From positions 64,870,797 to 64,934,796 of the forward strand of contig CM055092.1 of assembly GCA_029204225.1 (NCBI GenBank): a stretch of DNA of 64,000 nucleotides, read 5' to 3'. This stretch comes from Diphasiastrum complanatum. Its lineage: Eukaryota > Streptophyta > Lycopodiopsida > Lycopodiales > Lycopodiaceae. The notes beneath the pieces were generated by a model that did not search any database, was not told where the DNA came from, and saw only the letters and a program-made list of their open reading frames with translations. This document shows positions 18,392 to 29,373 of this stretch, piece after piece (within the stretch, counting starts at the first letter, position 1; every line of letters begins with the position of its first letter). Both the position numbers and the translations under genes were made by a program.

Positions 18392-19649
18392 TTACAAAGA
18401 GCTTTTCTCTAAAAAAAACTCAAACTTATCAGTATTTAAAGGCTCAGTGAATATATCAGCTAACTGATTCTTTGTCTTACAATGCACTATGTCTATTTCA
18501 TTAGATAACTTCTCTCTAATGAAATGATACTTAATTTCTATATGCTTCATGCGTGCATGAAATACAGGATTTTCAGCTAGTTGTATGGCACTCTGACTGT
18601 CACATGTGATCAAAGTAGGCTTATTCTGCGGAATTCCAATGTCTTCTAACATTCTTCTTAGCCAAACTGCTTCCTGCATAGCTAAACATAGTGCTTTGTA
18701 TTCTGCTTCTGTAGTAGAAAGAGCAACTGTCTTGTTTCTTACTTGACCAAGAAAATACACCATTAGCAACATGAAATATATAACCTGTGGTAGATCTCCT
18801 GTCATCAATACAGCCTGCCCAATCTGAATCAACAAAGCCCTATAAAACTGGTAAAGTATGCTTTCTCTCATATAACAATCCATGGGTTATCGTGCCCTTC
18901 ACATACTGAAGAATTCTCTTCGCTGCTTTCCAATGAATCTCTCTAGGAGTAGCCATGAATTGACTTACAACGCAGGATAAGTCTTTCTTGATTGCACCAA
19001 TCAACTCATCATCATTTCCTGTGATTATGAGGTCGTCTACGTACAGCACAATCAGTGTGATACTAGAGTCATGAGCAAAGTAGTAAAGATTGAAATTTGA
19101 AGAAGTGCATATCAAACCTCTAGAAAGGAGATGCTCATCAAAGTGGCTATACCAAGCACGTGGTTCTTGTTTCAATCCGTACAAGGCTTTCTTCAGCTTG
19201 CACACTTTGTCTTCCATGCCATGTGTCACAAAGCCACTAGGTTGCTCCATGTACACTTCTTCTTCAAGTTTACCATTCAGAAATGCAGACTTCACGTCCA
19301 TCTGATATAATTTCCATCCAAATAGTGCCGCCAAAGCAATCACCATGCGAAGTGTATTCCACTTGGCCACAGGAGCGAAGGTCTCTTCGTAGTCAATGCC
19401 CTTACTTTGCGCATAGCCTTTCACTACAAGCCTTGCTTTGTGTTTTGCAATAGTTCCGTCGGCATTGTACTTTGTCCTGTATACCCATTTGTTGCCAATG
19501 GGTCTTTTGCCCTTTGGAAGATCCACTATCTCCCATGTGTCATGGTGTTTGATGGAATCAATCTCCTCCTGCATTGCTTTTTGCCATATCTCCTGATTTT
19601 TGGCCTCCTCAAAGCAAGAGGATTCAGTATATGAAATAATATCACTCAT
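18392..19649 (-). pseudogene. Copia reverse transcriptase and RNase H, internally deleted
   Basis: RT: GNKWVYRTKYNADGTIAKHK (near 19480), FAPVAKWNTLRMVIALAALF, KSAFLNGKLEEEVYMEQPSG, LYGLKQEPRAWYSHF and the active-site YVDDLIITGN near 19030. Directly after AIKKDLS the sequence jumps to FMATPREIHWKAAKRILQYV. About 80 residues that normally include the YFLGIEV, TPME and LVGSLIYL motifs are therefore missing. After a frameshift near 18860, RNase H follows: LSTTEAEYKALCLAMQEAVW, CDSQSAIQLAENPVFHARMK, HIEIKYHFIREKL, then LADIFTEPLNTDKFEFF. The catalytic Asp pair of RT is kept, but the enzyme cannot be functional. Confidence 0.93.
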
Positions 19650-20068
19650 AAGTGCAAGATTTACCTAAAACTTGTCAGGTTCCTTCCTCTCTTGTGTGGA
19701 ATGCCGCAACTCTCCCTCCTTGCTAGGCTCGGCAATTTTCCCCTCCTTGTCACTCATGAGTTTAGTATATCATTTGGGTAACTTATGTTGAGGTGATCCA
19801 CTACGAGGTTAATAGGAATCCCATGGTGCATCTTGCTCCTTCCTTTTATCACCTGCTACCTCAGTCTTTTCCGATCCAATAGATTTGTTTCTCACTCTCC
19901 ATCTCGTCTCTATGGTGGGCATCATGACGATCTTCCTGTGGTGGTAGACCTATTTCATCCTCTTTGAGAAGCTTGCATAGCTCATCATTATTCTCTTCTT
20001 CATCCCCAAATCTATGGATTTCATCAAATAAGACATCACAGCTTATGTGCACACGTAGCCCCTTTGGA

Positions 20069-20881
20069 TCACTTGGTTTGTTCATCATATCTTGTAAAAA
20101 TGCACTTCAAGACCTTTACCTGCATTTTGGCTCTCTCGCTCTTAGCTATGTGAACATACACTGGGCATCCAAATACTCGCAACCCATCCATCTTAGGCTT
20201 CTTACTAGTGAATGCCTCCTCGGGTGTGTGATTATGTACTGCAACTGTAGGGCTTCTATTTTGTAAGATCACAGCAGTTTTGACAGCTTCTCCCCATAAA
20301 GAATCAGTAACTCCCATATGTGTCATCATTGCTCTAGCTGCTTCGACAATGGTACGATTCTTTTGTGGAGGTGTATCAACTTGCGCAAAATCCTGTTTAA
20401 TGCCATGCTCCTTGCAAAAGTCAATAAAATCTGTGGAACAATACTCACCACCACGATCTGCCTTGAGTACCTTGATCTTAGCACCTGACTGATTTTCAAC
20501 CAATGCTTTGAAGCTTTTGAAGCATCCAAATGTGTCAGACTTCTGCTTAACGGTGTAGATCCAGAACTTCCGTGAGTAATCATCAATGAAGATTAGCAAA
20601 TAAAATGCTTTACCAGTAGACATTACCTTCATTGGCCCACATAGGCCAGAGTGTATCAACTCAAGCATTCGTTTTGGCCTTGTTGCTCCTTCTTTGTTGA
20701 ACTTCTTCCTATGTAACTTGCCTAGCACGCACTCCTTGCAAATGGACTCTTCTTTGTCATCCAAACTAGGTAGACCTGTTACCATCTTGAGCTTACGAAG
20801 TAGCCTCAAGCTTTTGAAATTCAAATGCCCCATACGCCTATGCCATAAATCACTTTGTGATATAGATGTAGATGCTAACAC
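20069..20881 (-). pseudogene. Copia GAG-pre and integrase
   Basis: Minus strand, open for 270 codons. GAG-pre is LWHRRMGHLNF near residue 13, with C-x2-C at CKECVLGK. The integrase core has FIDDYSRKFW near residue 92, ADRGGEYCS near 146 and the region around VDTPPQKNRTIVEAARAMM. The last lacks the usual QQNGVAERKN segment (residues deleted), so the catalytic Glu context is damaged. Further C-terminal parts (RVFGCPVYVHI) are normal. Confidence 0.92.
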
Positions 20882-21414
20882 ATTGCATTTTGTAACAACA
20901 ACATTTAATTTTTACAAACCACAATTTTTTTATTCCTAAAGCCATCAGCAATCACCTTGAAATCTCGTTTCACATCCTTGATCTGGCATTTCTTGTCGTT
21001 GAACTCCACCTTCAATTCACTTTGCCCCTCTTAATATCCACCTTCTTTTTGTGACAATCTCTTGCCCAATGTCCAGGCTTTTGGCAATACAAATAGTTGT
21101 CTTTCTTTTTCTTGCTTGATGTGGATCCTTGATTTTCATCCTCCACATTTGACTTCTTGGATTGCTTCTTGTATTTATGCTAGTATTGCTTGATCTTCCG
21201 ATGTGGGAAGTCGAGTTTTTACCACTTCATGCCTTTGTTCCTCCCGTAGGATGATGCCATGAAGATTTTCAAATGTTGGTAGTCTCTCCCTTGAAGCAAT
21301 GCCACGTGCAAACATTTGGAAATTTTCATGTAGGCCATTTACAGCTGTGTGAACCAGCTCAACATCTCTTATTGGTTCACCAATAGCTGTTAATTGGTCT
21401 CGTAACTCCTTTAT
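20882..21414 (-). pseudogene. Degenerate copia Gag end, zinc knuckle and protease
   Basis: A zinc knuckle near 21055-21100 reads YLYCQKPGHWARDC, with the first Cys replaced. I find no DSG protease active site between this and GAG-pre, so the protease has been largely deleted or has decayed. Stops occur in all three minus frames. Confidence 0.7.
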
Positions 21415-21762
21415 TCATGTGAAATAAGACTCTATGCCCTCATTTTCCTCCATGCGAACACTTATGAGTTTGGTCCTCAAAAACATTTGCCGTTTGAAAC
21501 TGCGTTTTGAGTGCATCCGAAGTGCTTCTTGTTGATACAACTTCACTGACAAGTTTATCAAGGATAAGGCCTTATGCGCCCTTTTGTCAAATGCACGAGT
21601 ACTGGCTGGAGTTGTAGCTGGCTGTTGTTCCACCCCAGTGACAATGTCCCACAGCTTCTTTTCCATGAAAATACTTTTCATTTTGAATTTCCAAATGTTG
21701 TAATTGGATACCCCATCCAATCTACTAGCTTCTCCAAGCACGGATTCTCCCAATCCTACCAT
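21415..21762 (-). pseudogene. Copia Gag N-terminal part
   Basis: Minus strand: NYNIWKFKMKSIFMEKKLWD near residue 21, then RAHKALSLINLSVKL and the residual AKE-type region (EALRMHSKRSFKRQMF). This is the Gag start of the 18-23 kb copia element. The frame closes at 21415, where ELRDQLTAIGEP-like sequence continues in another frame. Confidence 0.85.
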
Positions 21763-23019
21763 TTTGCCAAAAATTGCTCCTATAGCGCCTTAATGAGGCC
21801 CAATGACAAGCTTATAGAGCAATTTAGACTTCTAAAAGTCAACTTTAAGGTCTGACCAAAAAAGTTTCAGGACCTCCCACCACTTTTTCGCCAAATCAGA
21901 AGCCAAATCGATGTCGTCCTCTGAAATACCCTTCTTCACCAACTCCCAACTACTTGCCCACTAGAATGGTGAAAAGACTCTTGGCGCACTCTGAACACTT
22001 TCTCCGCGGCAATCCCTCTGTTTTCAGGTATCGTACTTATAGGGTACAGTCCTTTTCTACCTTTAATTTGGAGGATTTTGGCCTTTGGATGGCCTTAAAT
22101 GGAACTTTAGACCAAAAGTTAAAGGCTCTTGAAGAAAACACACTGTTTCTTCACTTTGAAGTAAAACTCTTTTTTCAAACAAATTTGAACTTCAGGTTCT
22201 CTTTCAACTTGAAAATTTTTAATGAAATTGAAGGTGTGCATGGCCCTTCAGTGCCCTTAGAGTCCAATTCAAGTTCATCCAACGGTTGATCTCCAATCCA
22301 CGGTCCACCCCTTATCATGGAGACTCAATTTCCATCACATATTAATCAGATTCTCTATCCGACAGTTCTCAGCGAACTTGGGCAATGACTCTTCCTCCTT
22401 CGTGCACTAACCACTTCCAGATGCTCAGGTCTGTGTTGCGCTGGCCGCGCGGATGATCTGCGACCTTCCCTTCGTTAACCTGGCTATGGTTGCCTCCAAG
22501 TTCTTCCTCCACGCCTCCCTACCAGCTGATTCAGCGCTCAGATTACTCTACGGCTGCCCACGACCATTTGTAGGTACATTCTTCCTGCTAGGGCGCCCCT
22601 CTCCATGCATTCACAGCATTGAAATATAGTTTGTGTGGAGACAGACTAGCTGTAGAAAGGATGGAGCTTTCTTGAGATTTACTCAATCCTTTTCTGAGAT
22701 TTTTCTAGCAGTCTCCTATACCATTGAGGTCGCCCTACTACAAGAACGCTCTTGAGATTTTCGGCTTCACAATTGATGCACAATTGAATGCAAACAAGCT
22801 GCTCTTCTTAGCAACCCTCTGTTTGCTCCAATCAACTTGAGAATTTAGCAATTTTTAGTTTTTCTCCTAGATCAAGCCAATAGCTTATTCTGAAGCCTTG
22901 AATTCAACTGGAGCTTCAAACAATTGCTTGCTTGACTAACCGTAAACAGTTTTTCGAATTTTCCCAAAATTCGACTTCCAGCTAACACCGAACTGCGCCA
23001 CTCCTAGGATCTGATACCA
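21763..23019 (-). other. Long leader of the 18-23 kb copia element
   Basis: About 1.26 kb lies between the primer site (TGGTATCAGATCC on the minus strand, ending at 23020) and the Gag start. That is long for a copia leader. The part near 22400-22600 is clearly more GC-rich than its surroundings, which may mark captured foreign sequence. I recognise no gene in it. Confidence 0.6.
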
Positions 23020-23151
23020 TGTCAAAGATCTTACTGACAATATAGTTAGCTAATTTGCAAGCAATCTGACATCAATCAGATAAACAGTAAAGAGAGATCA
23101 CACACAAAACCAAGAGAATACTTCTAAACTGTATTAACAAAATAGACTGAA

Positions 23152-23182
<31 letters not shown>

Positions 23183-23375
23183 ATCTAATTTTTGTGAGGT
23201 ACCGCTGCATGACAGTTCGGTCCCCGTTACGGGATGCGTGTCCCAACTTACACTACGTGTACCGTCAAACTGGCACACATGCATACTATCACAAAGACAG
23301 TAAAAAATTCAAAATCACTGCTGAACATGGAAAGTCATGAACTGTGAGAGAAACTTGGGCTTACTTATTCTAACA
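23020..23375 (-). repeat. 5' LTR of the 18-23 kb copia element
   Basis: 356 bp, the partner of 18024-18363, longer mainly through a TATATA run at about 23156-23178. The initiator-Met primer site follows directly on the minus strand, and the target duplication ATTGG is at 23376-23380. Confidence 0.92.
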
Positions 23376-23820
23376 ATTGGGTCATGGCAATTTCGACCAA
23401 AGAGCACCTCACTCTGTCAAGAGTAATTTCACTGCTCCTACAAGAGGAGATCAGAAGATCTGCATCCTCCTCAGGCTCAAGATCGGATCCTCAAGCTCTA
23501 TATTCGAAAAATCAAAAGTTCAGATCCAAGAGATCTACAAAGTCGAGTTATACTGACAAGAAGATTAACATGCGGACTGGACTAAATTCTAGTTCAGGAT
23601 CAAACTCAACCTCTTCATCGTTCCAGCCAATGCAAAAACTATTCTACAGATACTATAAGAGGACTGGCCATAAAATCAAAGACTGTCGCCAATCATCATG
23701 TCTTTTTATCAATATAGAAAATTGCATTCTAGTATTATACTATGGACACAACCTGATTGTAAGAATCTATATTGATATCAATAAAATAATCCATAAACGG
23801 GTTGTTTACATGTAAAATAA
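23376..23820 (+). mobile_element. Copia Gag fragment, right part
   Basis: Continues the Gag interrupted at 18023: MAISTKEHLTLSRVISLLLQ, then a Ser-rich linker, then YRYYKRTGHKIKDCR, a CCHC knuckle whose Cys residues are changed to Tyr. After about 23700 no copia sequence is seen. The match of reading frame and motif order on both sides of 18024-23375 shows the insertion site was inside this Gag. Confidence 0.85.
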
Positions 23821-23865
23821 TTGTATTTTTTTGTTTTTTATGTCTCTCTATTTACAAATAGATCT

Positions 23866-25924
23866 CTATTCAATCAATTTTTCTTTATTTTCTTTATCAG
23901 TACTAGGAACTGATAAGGCAATAGCTCCTTCTATAATCTCTCCCTCCTCTGTTTCGGGAAGGGCCTCAATGCCTTTTAAGACAAGAGGAATATCTGCTAT
24001 AAAATTGCCTTCCTTTGTATTAGGAAGGACTTTTATTCCTTTTTGATCATATAAAATAAGATCTGCATCTTGAGCAATCTGAAAGGCTGTTAAGACAGGA
24101 GCAGCTTCCTTTTGAGGGCCCTCGATTCCGGGTGCAATGCTTACACCGTACTAGGCATAGGTTTCGATCAACTCTTGCCAAAATCTATATACATCATCAG
24201 GAGTATACGGCTCAAGAGTGAACTGTCATCACAAAACACGAGAATCAGCAAATTACAAACAATGATAGTAAATAAATATGAATCCGAATGAAAGGAACTA
24301 CAAATGAACAAAATATTACCTTTTCAATATCTACATCCACTTGTAAATTATACCACTCAAAAAATAGCTTCGTATAAAGCGTCTTTTTGCTGCACACACT
24401 GAACGAAAATTAGTAAGATTATGATAGAAATTTTATTTATGCTATGACGATACATTTGAATTAAAAAAGAAATACATGCGTATCAGAGATAAATTGAATA
24501 TACCATGAGAGCTCAAATGGTTATCTCTCCAATTGAAGTTGTCGTTGTCGGTATTTCCCGACCGACATCATGAAGTAGAGAATCAAATTCTCTATGTGTA
24601 TTTGCAGCTGAGTTTAATTTTACACATAGAAAATTTGATATTCCCTCCTTATTTATCTTTACAAAAAGAATGTTCAGGCTCCAATGCTGACTGAAACAAC
24701 CAAAATACAAATATCAATAAATTCATATTTATAAAAAAAACTCCTTCCTTATTAAAGCAATGAAACATGCAACATTCCAAATTAAAGCAACAAAAACAAA
24801 AGAGCAATCCTTACTTATTTTCATATGGAATCAAATAGAATTTTGCCACAGGACTACATTCGATAAAATAGACAACCTTATCAAAATTGGCTTCTTTCGC
24901 CTTTACCGCTCCCATGAAAAATGGACTAACAACAAAAACTGTACCATGGGAATCGAAACTAATCCTATTCTGCAAAAAAGAAACTCCGGCTTCTACTATT
25001 ACATCTGAAATTTTTGAGGTTTTATCTTTCAGTTTGGCACAAAATTTGGGACCTAATCTAAAACTTGTACGTATATCTGGAAGAAAAAAATCAAAAAAGT
25101 TGCCGAGAAGATCAATTTTATTAGCTAGGTAGGCCTCGTATTGATTATAATGGTCAAAATCAAAATAAACCTGGGCTGGATCGTATGGAATTCTCATAAA
25201 AAGATTATGTACAGGATCATAAACAATATTTACAGATTTCTCTGTTATTTTGTCTAGCTCCTCTTGGGTAATCAACACTTTTGGTGATGAAACCTACTGA
25301 GGAGTTGGACGAATAACAAGAAGAAGAAGGGGTGAAGATTTTCGATCTGAGTCAGATTCTCGAGCATTTGACTCAGAGCTCAGAAAGACACGAGGTCTCT
25401 TGGTCGGGATACGTCTAGGAGGAAGGGAAGCAGCTGGCTTTCGAGATCCAGCCTTCTTGGGGACAGCCTGTTTTCTCTTCCTCCTAGAGGTAGTAGGCAA
25501 GTCGGTTCTATCCAGAGGCAGGTCTCTGGAGGTGTTGACATTATCAACATGTAGACCAAAATATCTGTCCCGAAGCCTTTTGAGAATGACAAAATCTTTT
25601 GGCATGATGGTGACATGCTTACCATGCACTGCCAAAAGACAAGTATCCTCAAAACTGGGACAAAAAATCTTCTGCAGCACCCTGTAAGGCCTACATGGCT
25701 GTCATGGCTAAACAAAAATTCAACCCAAGTGACAGAGCGACATTCCATACAGATCGGCTGAAAGGAGCTCTAGGGATCAACAATTCAGTTGATCTTTGAG
25801 TTTTCTGATCTCCTTCAGCCAGACCTGCTTCCTGCCCCGCCTACGGCCAATACCAAGAGGGAACACGGGAATGGGATGGCTCTACAGTGGTTATGGCACG
25901 GGCAGTGGATTTGGTCCTAGCCAT
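23866..25924 (-). pseudogene. Histone H3-like domain joined to a Ulp1-like protease domain, multi-exon gene, decayed
   Basis: Minus strand. The ATG at 25922-25924 starts MARTKSTAR, the canonical H3 tail start. Further in, LKEIRKLK, STELLIPRAPFSR, ALQGAAEDFLSQ and FEDTCLLAVHGKHVTIMPKD follow the order of the H3 fold (alpha-N, alpha-1, alpha-2, alpha-3), but in shifting frames with stops. A long basic/Ser-rich extension follows (25590-25294, SRRKRKQAVPKKAGSRKP). One TAG then separates it, in the same frame, from VLITQEELDKITEKSVN. An exon ending at about 24820 joins one at 24709-24513. The junction creates a YEN-N-QHWSLNILFVKI region that fits the catalytic His-Trp of C48 (Ulp1/SENP) proteases. 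Further exons (near 24390-24325 and 24230-23866) end at the TAG at 23866-23868. Fusion in one transcript is inferred from strand, frame and splice signals. H3 identity is fairly sure; Ulp1 is probable. Confidence 0.6.
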
Positions 25925-26822
25925 CACTCATAAGAAGAAGATTAACAAAAAAAAGTTTGAACAAAAGAAAAGTGGTTGAAAACAAAAAACTTTGCGATAA
26001 AAGAACGCTAGAGATCGATACCAGAACTGAATATTGGTTTTGAGTGCAAGATCTACACAGATTATTTTATGAAAAGAGATGCGCGCTCGAAAGTGATATT
26101 GCACTACTAGCGGTATCGGACTCGAGCGCACTATGAGAGAGCAGAAGTTTGAACGATGAAAGAGCATGTTTGAAAGCGATATCGGGAGCAAAAATTGAAA
26201 ATTTTGCGAAAAAAAATCAAAATTCTGAGGACTTATATATACAAAATTTTTGCACGTGTGAAAAGACGACAAAGACACGTGCCGTCAGATTATTAGTCTG
26301 CATGGTATGTCCGTACTAACAATAATGACCCAATTATGAGGCCACGTGGGCTGGGACACGTGCACGAATCCATCTTCGACGCATGTTATTCTTGCACATG
26401 ACAGATGTTAGATCAATCACTCTAGGTACATCGCATTTATTTTGACAAATCACAAGTCGACATGTGTTCCTTCGCCACTCCTCCACATGTGCAATTTTTT
26501 TTTAATAAATAGGTCTTTTTCAGCTCGGATTTTCAAGCAAATTTACGATTTCTTGGCCGGATATCGATTTCAAGCGTGCCCCTTGCTCTCATTACCCTCC
26601 GTTGACTATTTTGTGCCTGGAACCGATACTGCCTCGTCTGGTATCGCATTCAAGCGCACTTTTCATCTCTTTTCTTATGTGCTCTATGTTTCTGCGCTCG
26701 AATCTGATACCCCAACTTGTAATATCACTCTCGAGCGCATGTTGCGTTGATGTGCTTGCCTGACTTGCGGCTTGCGCCTAAGAGCGATATTTGGAACTTT
26801 AGTTCTGTTGTTTTTGTTTAAA
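25925..26822. promoter_or_regulatory. Divergent intergenic region with a repeated ATATCGCTTTCAAGCGC-like motif
   Basis: This lies between the starts of two divergent genes. At least six imperfect copies of (G/A)ATATC(G/A)CTTTCGAGCGC occur. On the minus strand they lie near 26020, 26095, 26125 and 26175. On the plus strand they lie near 26562 (GATATCGATTTCAAGCGTG), 26641 (GTATCGCATTCAAGCGC) and 26722 (AATATCACTCTCGAGCGC). The copies face each other from the two sides. They could be binding sites or subterminal repeats of a mobile element. Confidence 0.55.
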
Positions 26823-28310
26823 ATGTCTAATTTTGATTCTAGTTTGCTTTCTTTTTTTTTATGAATTTGGTATTACTGATAGGTTGGAGTATTTCAGATC
26901 TCTTTTTTCTCCTTTTCTATTTATTCTACCTTCTATAACTGGGGGCCTTGGTGTGGAGGCATTTTCTGAGATATATCTCAGATTTAAGTCCCTACTCAGT
27001 ACTTTGTTATTCAGATCTCAGAATAAGGACATGATTCATTATCAAGACCTAGTGGCACTCGACAAGCATATCTATAAAGCTAAGTTTGACAAAGTGTTTA
27101 CCAAGTTACATAATAATTTCAAGTCTGTAGATGAGTGCCCAATTCATAATAAAAAATGAAGATTTGTTGATTTTCAGTCTGCTTTTGTTTTTTTTTTTTG
27201 TTAAATATTTTTGACGATTATGAGATTGTCCCCTCCACTTCTGAAGCAGCTTCTTCTAGTGGTACAAAGTTTGAAAAGTCAAAGATTGTAGATATAGAGA
27301 CTTTTTTTATTGATACGAGTGTTAATTTACATGATTGTTCAGATTTTGATCCTACTCAAATAGGGCTACATTTATAGGCCCTAGAACACCCACTACCCTT
27401 TCAGCTTCTAATAAATCTTTGATCACTTTGCCTACTTATAATATAGATAATAATTTCTTTTTGACAATATCAGATATATCGGATCTTTTTTACTTCACTG
27501 AAACTGAGACTCTTTGCATTTTGAGCAAAGAGCTTGATGAATTTTCGGATATAATTGATTTTGACGTTGATGATCTTCTCCCTGGTTTGACGATGTACAT
27601 AATGATAAGTTTTATTCAGGAAAAGATTGCTTGAAAATGGTTGTGGAGGAAATGCACAACAAAGAAGATGATCTACCTTTTGAGGAGGAGTTTTTTAGAA
27701 TCCAAAGTCAACTTGGTTCTCCACAGCCAATTGTCTATTCACCAACAATATTGACATTGAAAGGTGGACATAATATTGATGGAGAGACAATAATCAGGGA
27801 AGACAAAGTCGAATGGTAACTTTTTGTATCTTATCAAGTACTAGTAGATTTGTTAAGTCAGATTATATACTGGAGCTTACTTTATTTTTTATCATTTCAG
27901 AAAACAATTTTCCTTGATGATTTCGCATATCTTCGAGGAGGGCAGAGATTTTCAAGAGATCATGCACTGGGGCACTATCTGAAGTCCTTCAAGGTGTTGC
28001 CCATTCAAAGTTTCATCAACATGGTGAAACTATGATTATGGCAATCAGGGCACTGTCTCATTTTCTTGGAGGACATAATTTCAATAAGGTGCATAAAATA
28101 GTTTCTGTAAAGAAAACTATTGCGATTAAAATTTTAGGTTATAGACCAGTGAATTCCATGCTCAAATCATCTCATTTTGCATTGTATACTGCTTACGTTG
28201 ATCTGAGTAAGCATGAAAACTATGAGCTATTGGATCCAAACGAAAGAAAAAAATTGTTGCATGATTCTAAGTTGCAACTTTCATTGGAGAAAATATCGGA
28301 AGCAGATTAA
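26823..28310 (+). pseudogene. Unrecognised acidic multi-exon gene, divergent from the H3/Ulp1 gene
   Basis: Open blocks follow each other on the plus strand: 26833-27159 (ITGGLGVEAFSEIYLRFKSL, HYQDLVALDKHIYKAKFDKV), 27213-27376 (DYEIVPSTSEAASSSGTKF, IDTSVNLHDCSDFDPTQI), 27419-27634 (ISDLFYFTETETLCILSKEL, IIDFDVDDLLPGL), 27631-27819 (VVEEMHNKEDDLPFEEEFFR) and 27901-28310 (FLDDFAYLRGGQRF, MIMAIRALSHFLGGHNFNKV). ATG at 26823 (MSNFDSSLLSF) is the likely start, followed by a frameshift in a T-run. The central part is rich in Asp and Glu. I do not recognise a domain. Some breaks are probably introns, others frameshifts. The head-to-head arrangement suggests a shared promoter with the H3/Ulp1 gene. 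Confidence 0.5.
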
Positions 28311-29373
28311 TACTGCTGAATTGCACTTTTTTGTGAATATTTTTATTTAATATACAAAATTTTATTGTGTGTCTATAGCCTACAGGCTTGTATAAATTTG
28401 CATGCTTTTTGAAATTTTTTATAATCCGTCGATTTTGTATTATGATAAATTTGGATTCTTCTGTTAAACCATTGGAAAAATTGTAGTATATGGCTGTTTT
28501 TTGTGCTAGTCCCGCCATGTTGTGTACTTTTATGAAATGCCACTCTTGCTTACCAATGAGATTTATCCATTACTTGCGATGACCATATGCTAAGACTTCC
28601 ACTATTTCTTGCAAAGAATGTCGAATGATGTCGTAATATGTGCTGCATGTCATACAAACATAATCTAAATCAGTACCAAAAGTATCTAATTTAATTGCAC
28701 ATATTTATCTATTGTAGTGTAAAATGAAAATCTTACCATGTAATGTGTTATATGATCAACACCCCATGCACTTTGAACTGCATCCACAAATTCATTGGTT
28801 GTTTTTTGTATCACTTTTACATCAGTATTTGAAAACTTATCTTTTCTCAAGTATTTCACCATGTTGTCTAACTTTTTCCAAACTTCTACTTTATATTTTT
28901 TGTTTTACTTGATAGCTTGTCATCTTTTTTTATTTTAACGTGGCCTTTATGTAAGTTTGCTTTGGACAACACATCCTCTAATCTGGCAATAGCTTCCTTC
29001 GCAGAGGCCTCTGGCTTGGAATTTCATGAAAATAAGATGTGAAAATATATTATTTTTTCTATAATACACACCTCCACATGCAATGTACAAATATGAACGT
29101 TTCGTAGAGGAATTGGTAGTACAGGTTTCCAATTAGAATCTTCTCGATATCTTGATATTCTTGTACTCCTTGTCATGTCTTTTGTTGTTTTCATGCAGTA
29201 CAAACAAGGGTGTTTAGAGTTAGCGCCATGAGATACATTGAACATACATTTTAATGTCTTCAAATCTCCTGCTAAATGCCATTCAATGTTGAAAGTGCCA
29301 ATTCCAGGAATATTGAGTGGAACTTCCTCCTTGTGATTTTTTATGGTGGCAGGATATGACGTTCTATTAAATA

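Larger units (their letters stand above)
18024..23375 (-). mobile_element. Ty1/copia LTR retrotransposon, complete ends, decayed interior
   Basis: LTRs at 18024-18363 and 23020-23375 start TGTCAA and end TTCTAACA. The target duplication ATTGG is at 18019-18023 and 23376-23380. The primer site is on the minus strand next to the right LTR, so transcription runs right to left. Interior order on the minus strand is Gag (21762-21415), a degenerate zinc knuckle, integrase (20881-20069), RT (19649-18840) and RNase H (18883-18392). The LTRs differ by several substitutions and by the length of an AT run, so it is older than the element at 2106-7181. Protease is mostly lost, and RT has an internal deletion. 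Confidence 0.95.

Noticed and set aside
22730-22760. CACTACAAGAA-like start of a CACTA element (CTACTACAAGAACG)
   Set aside because: It lies inside the copia leader, with no inverted partner or 3-bp duplication seen.
25294-25680. Simple H3 retro-pseudogene
   Set aside because: A retrocopy would end soon after the MPKD region; here a long linker and spliced protease-like exons continue on the same strand and frame, so a composite gene fits better.
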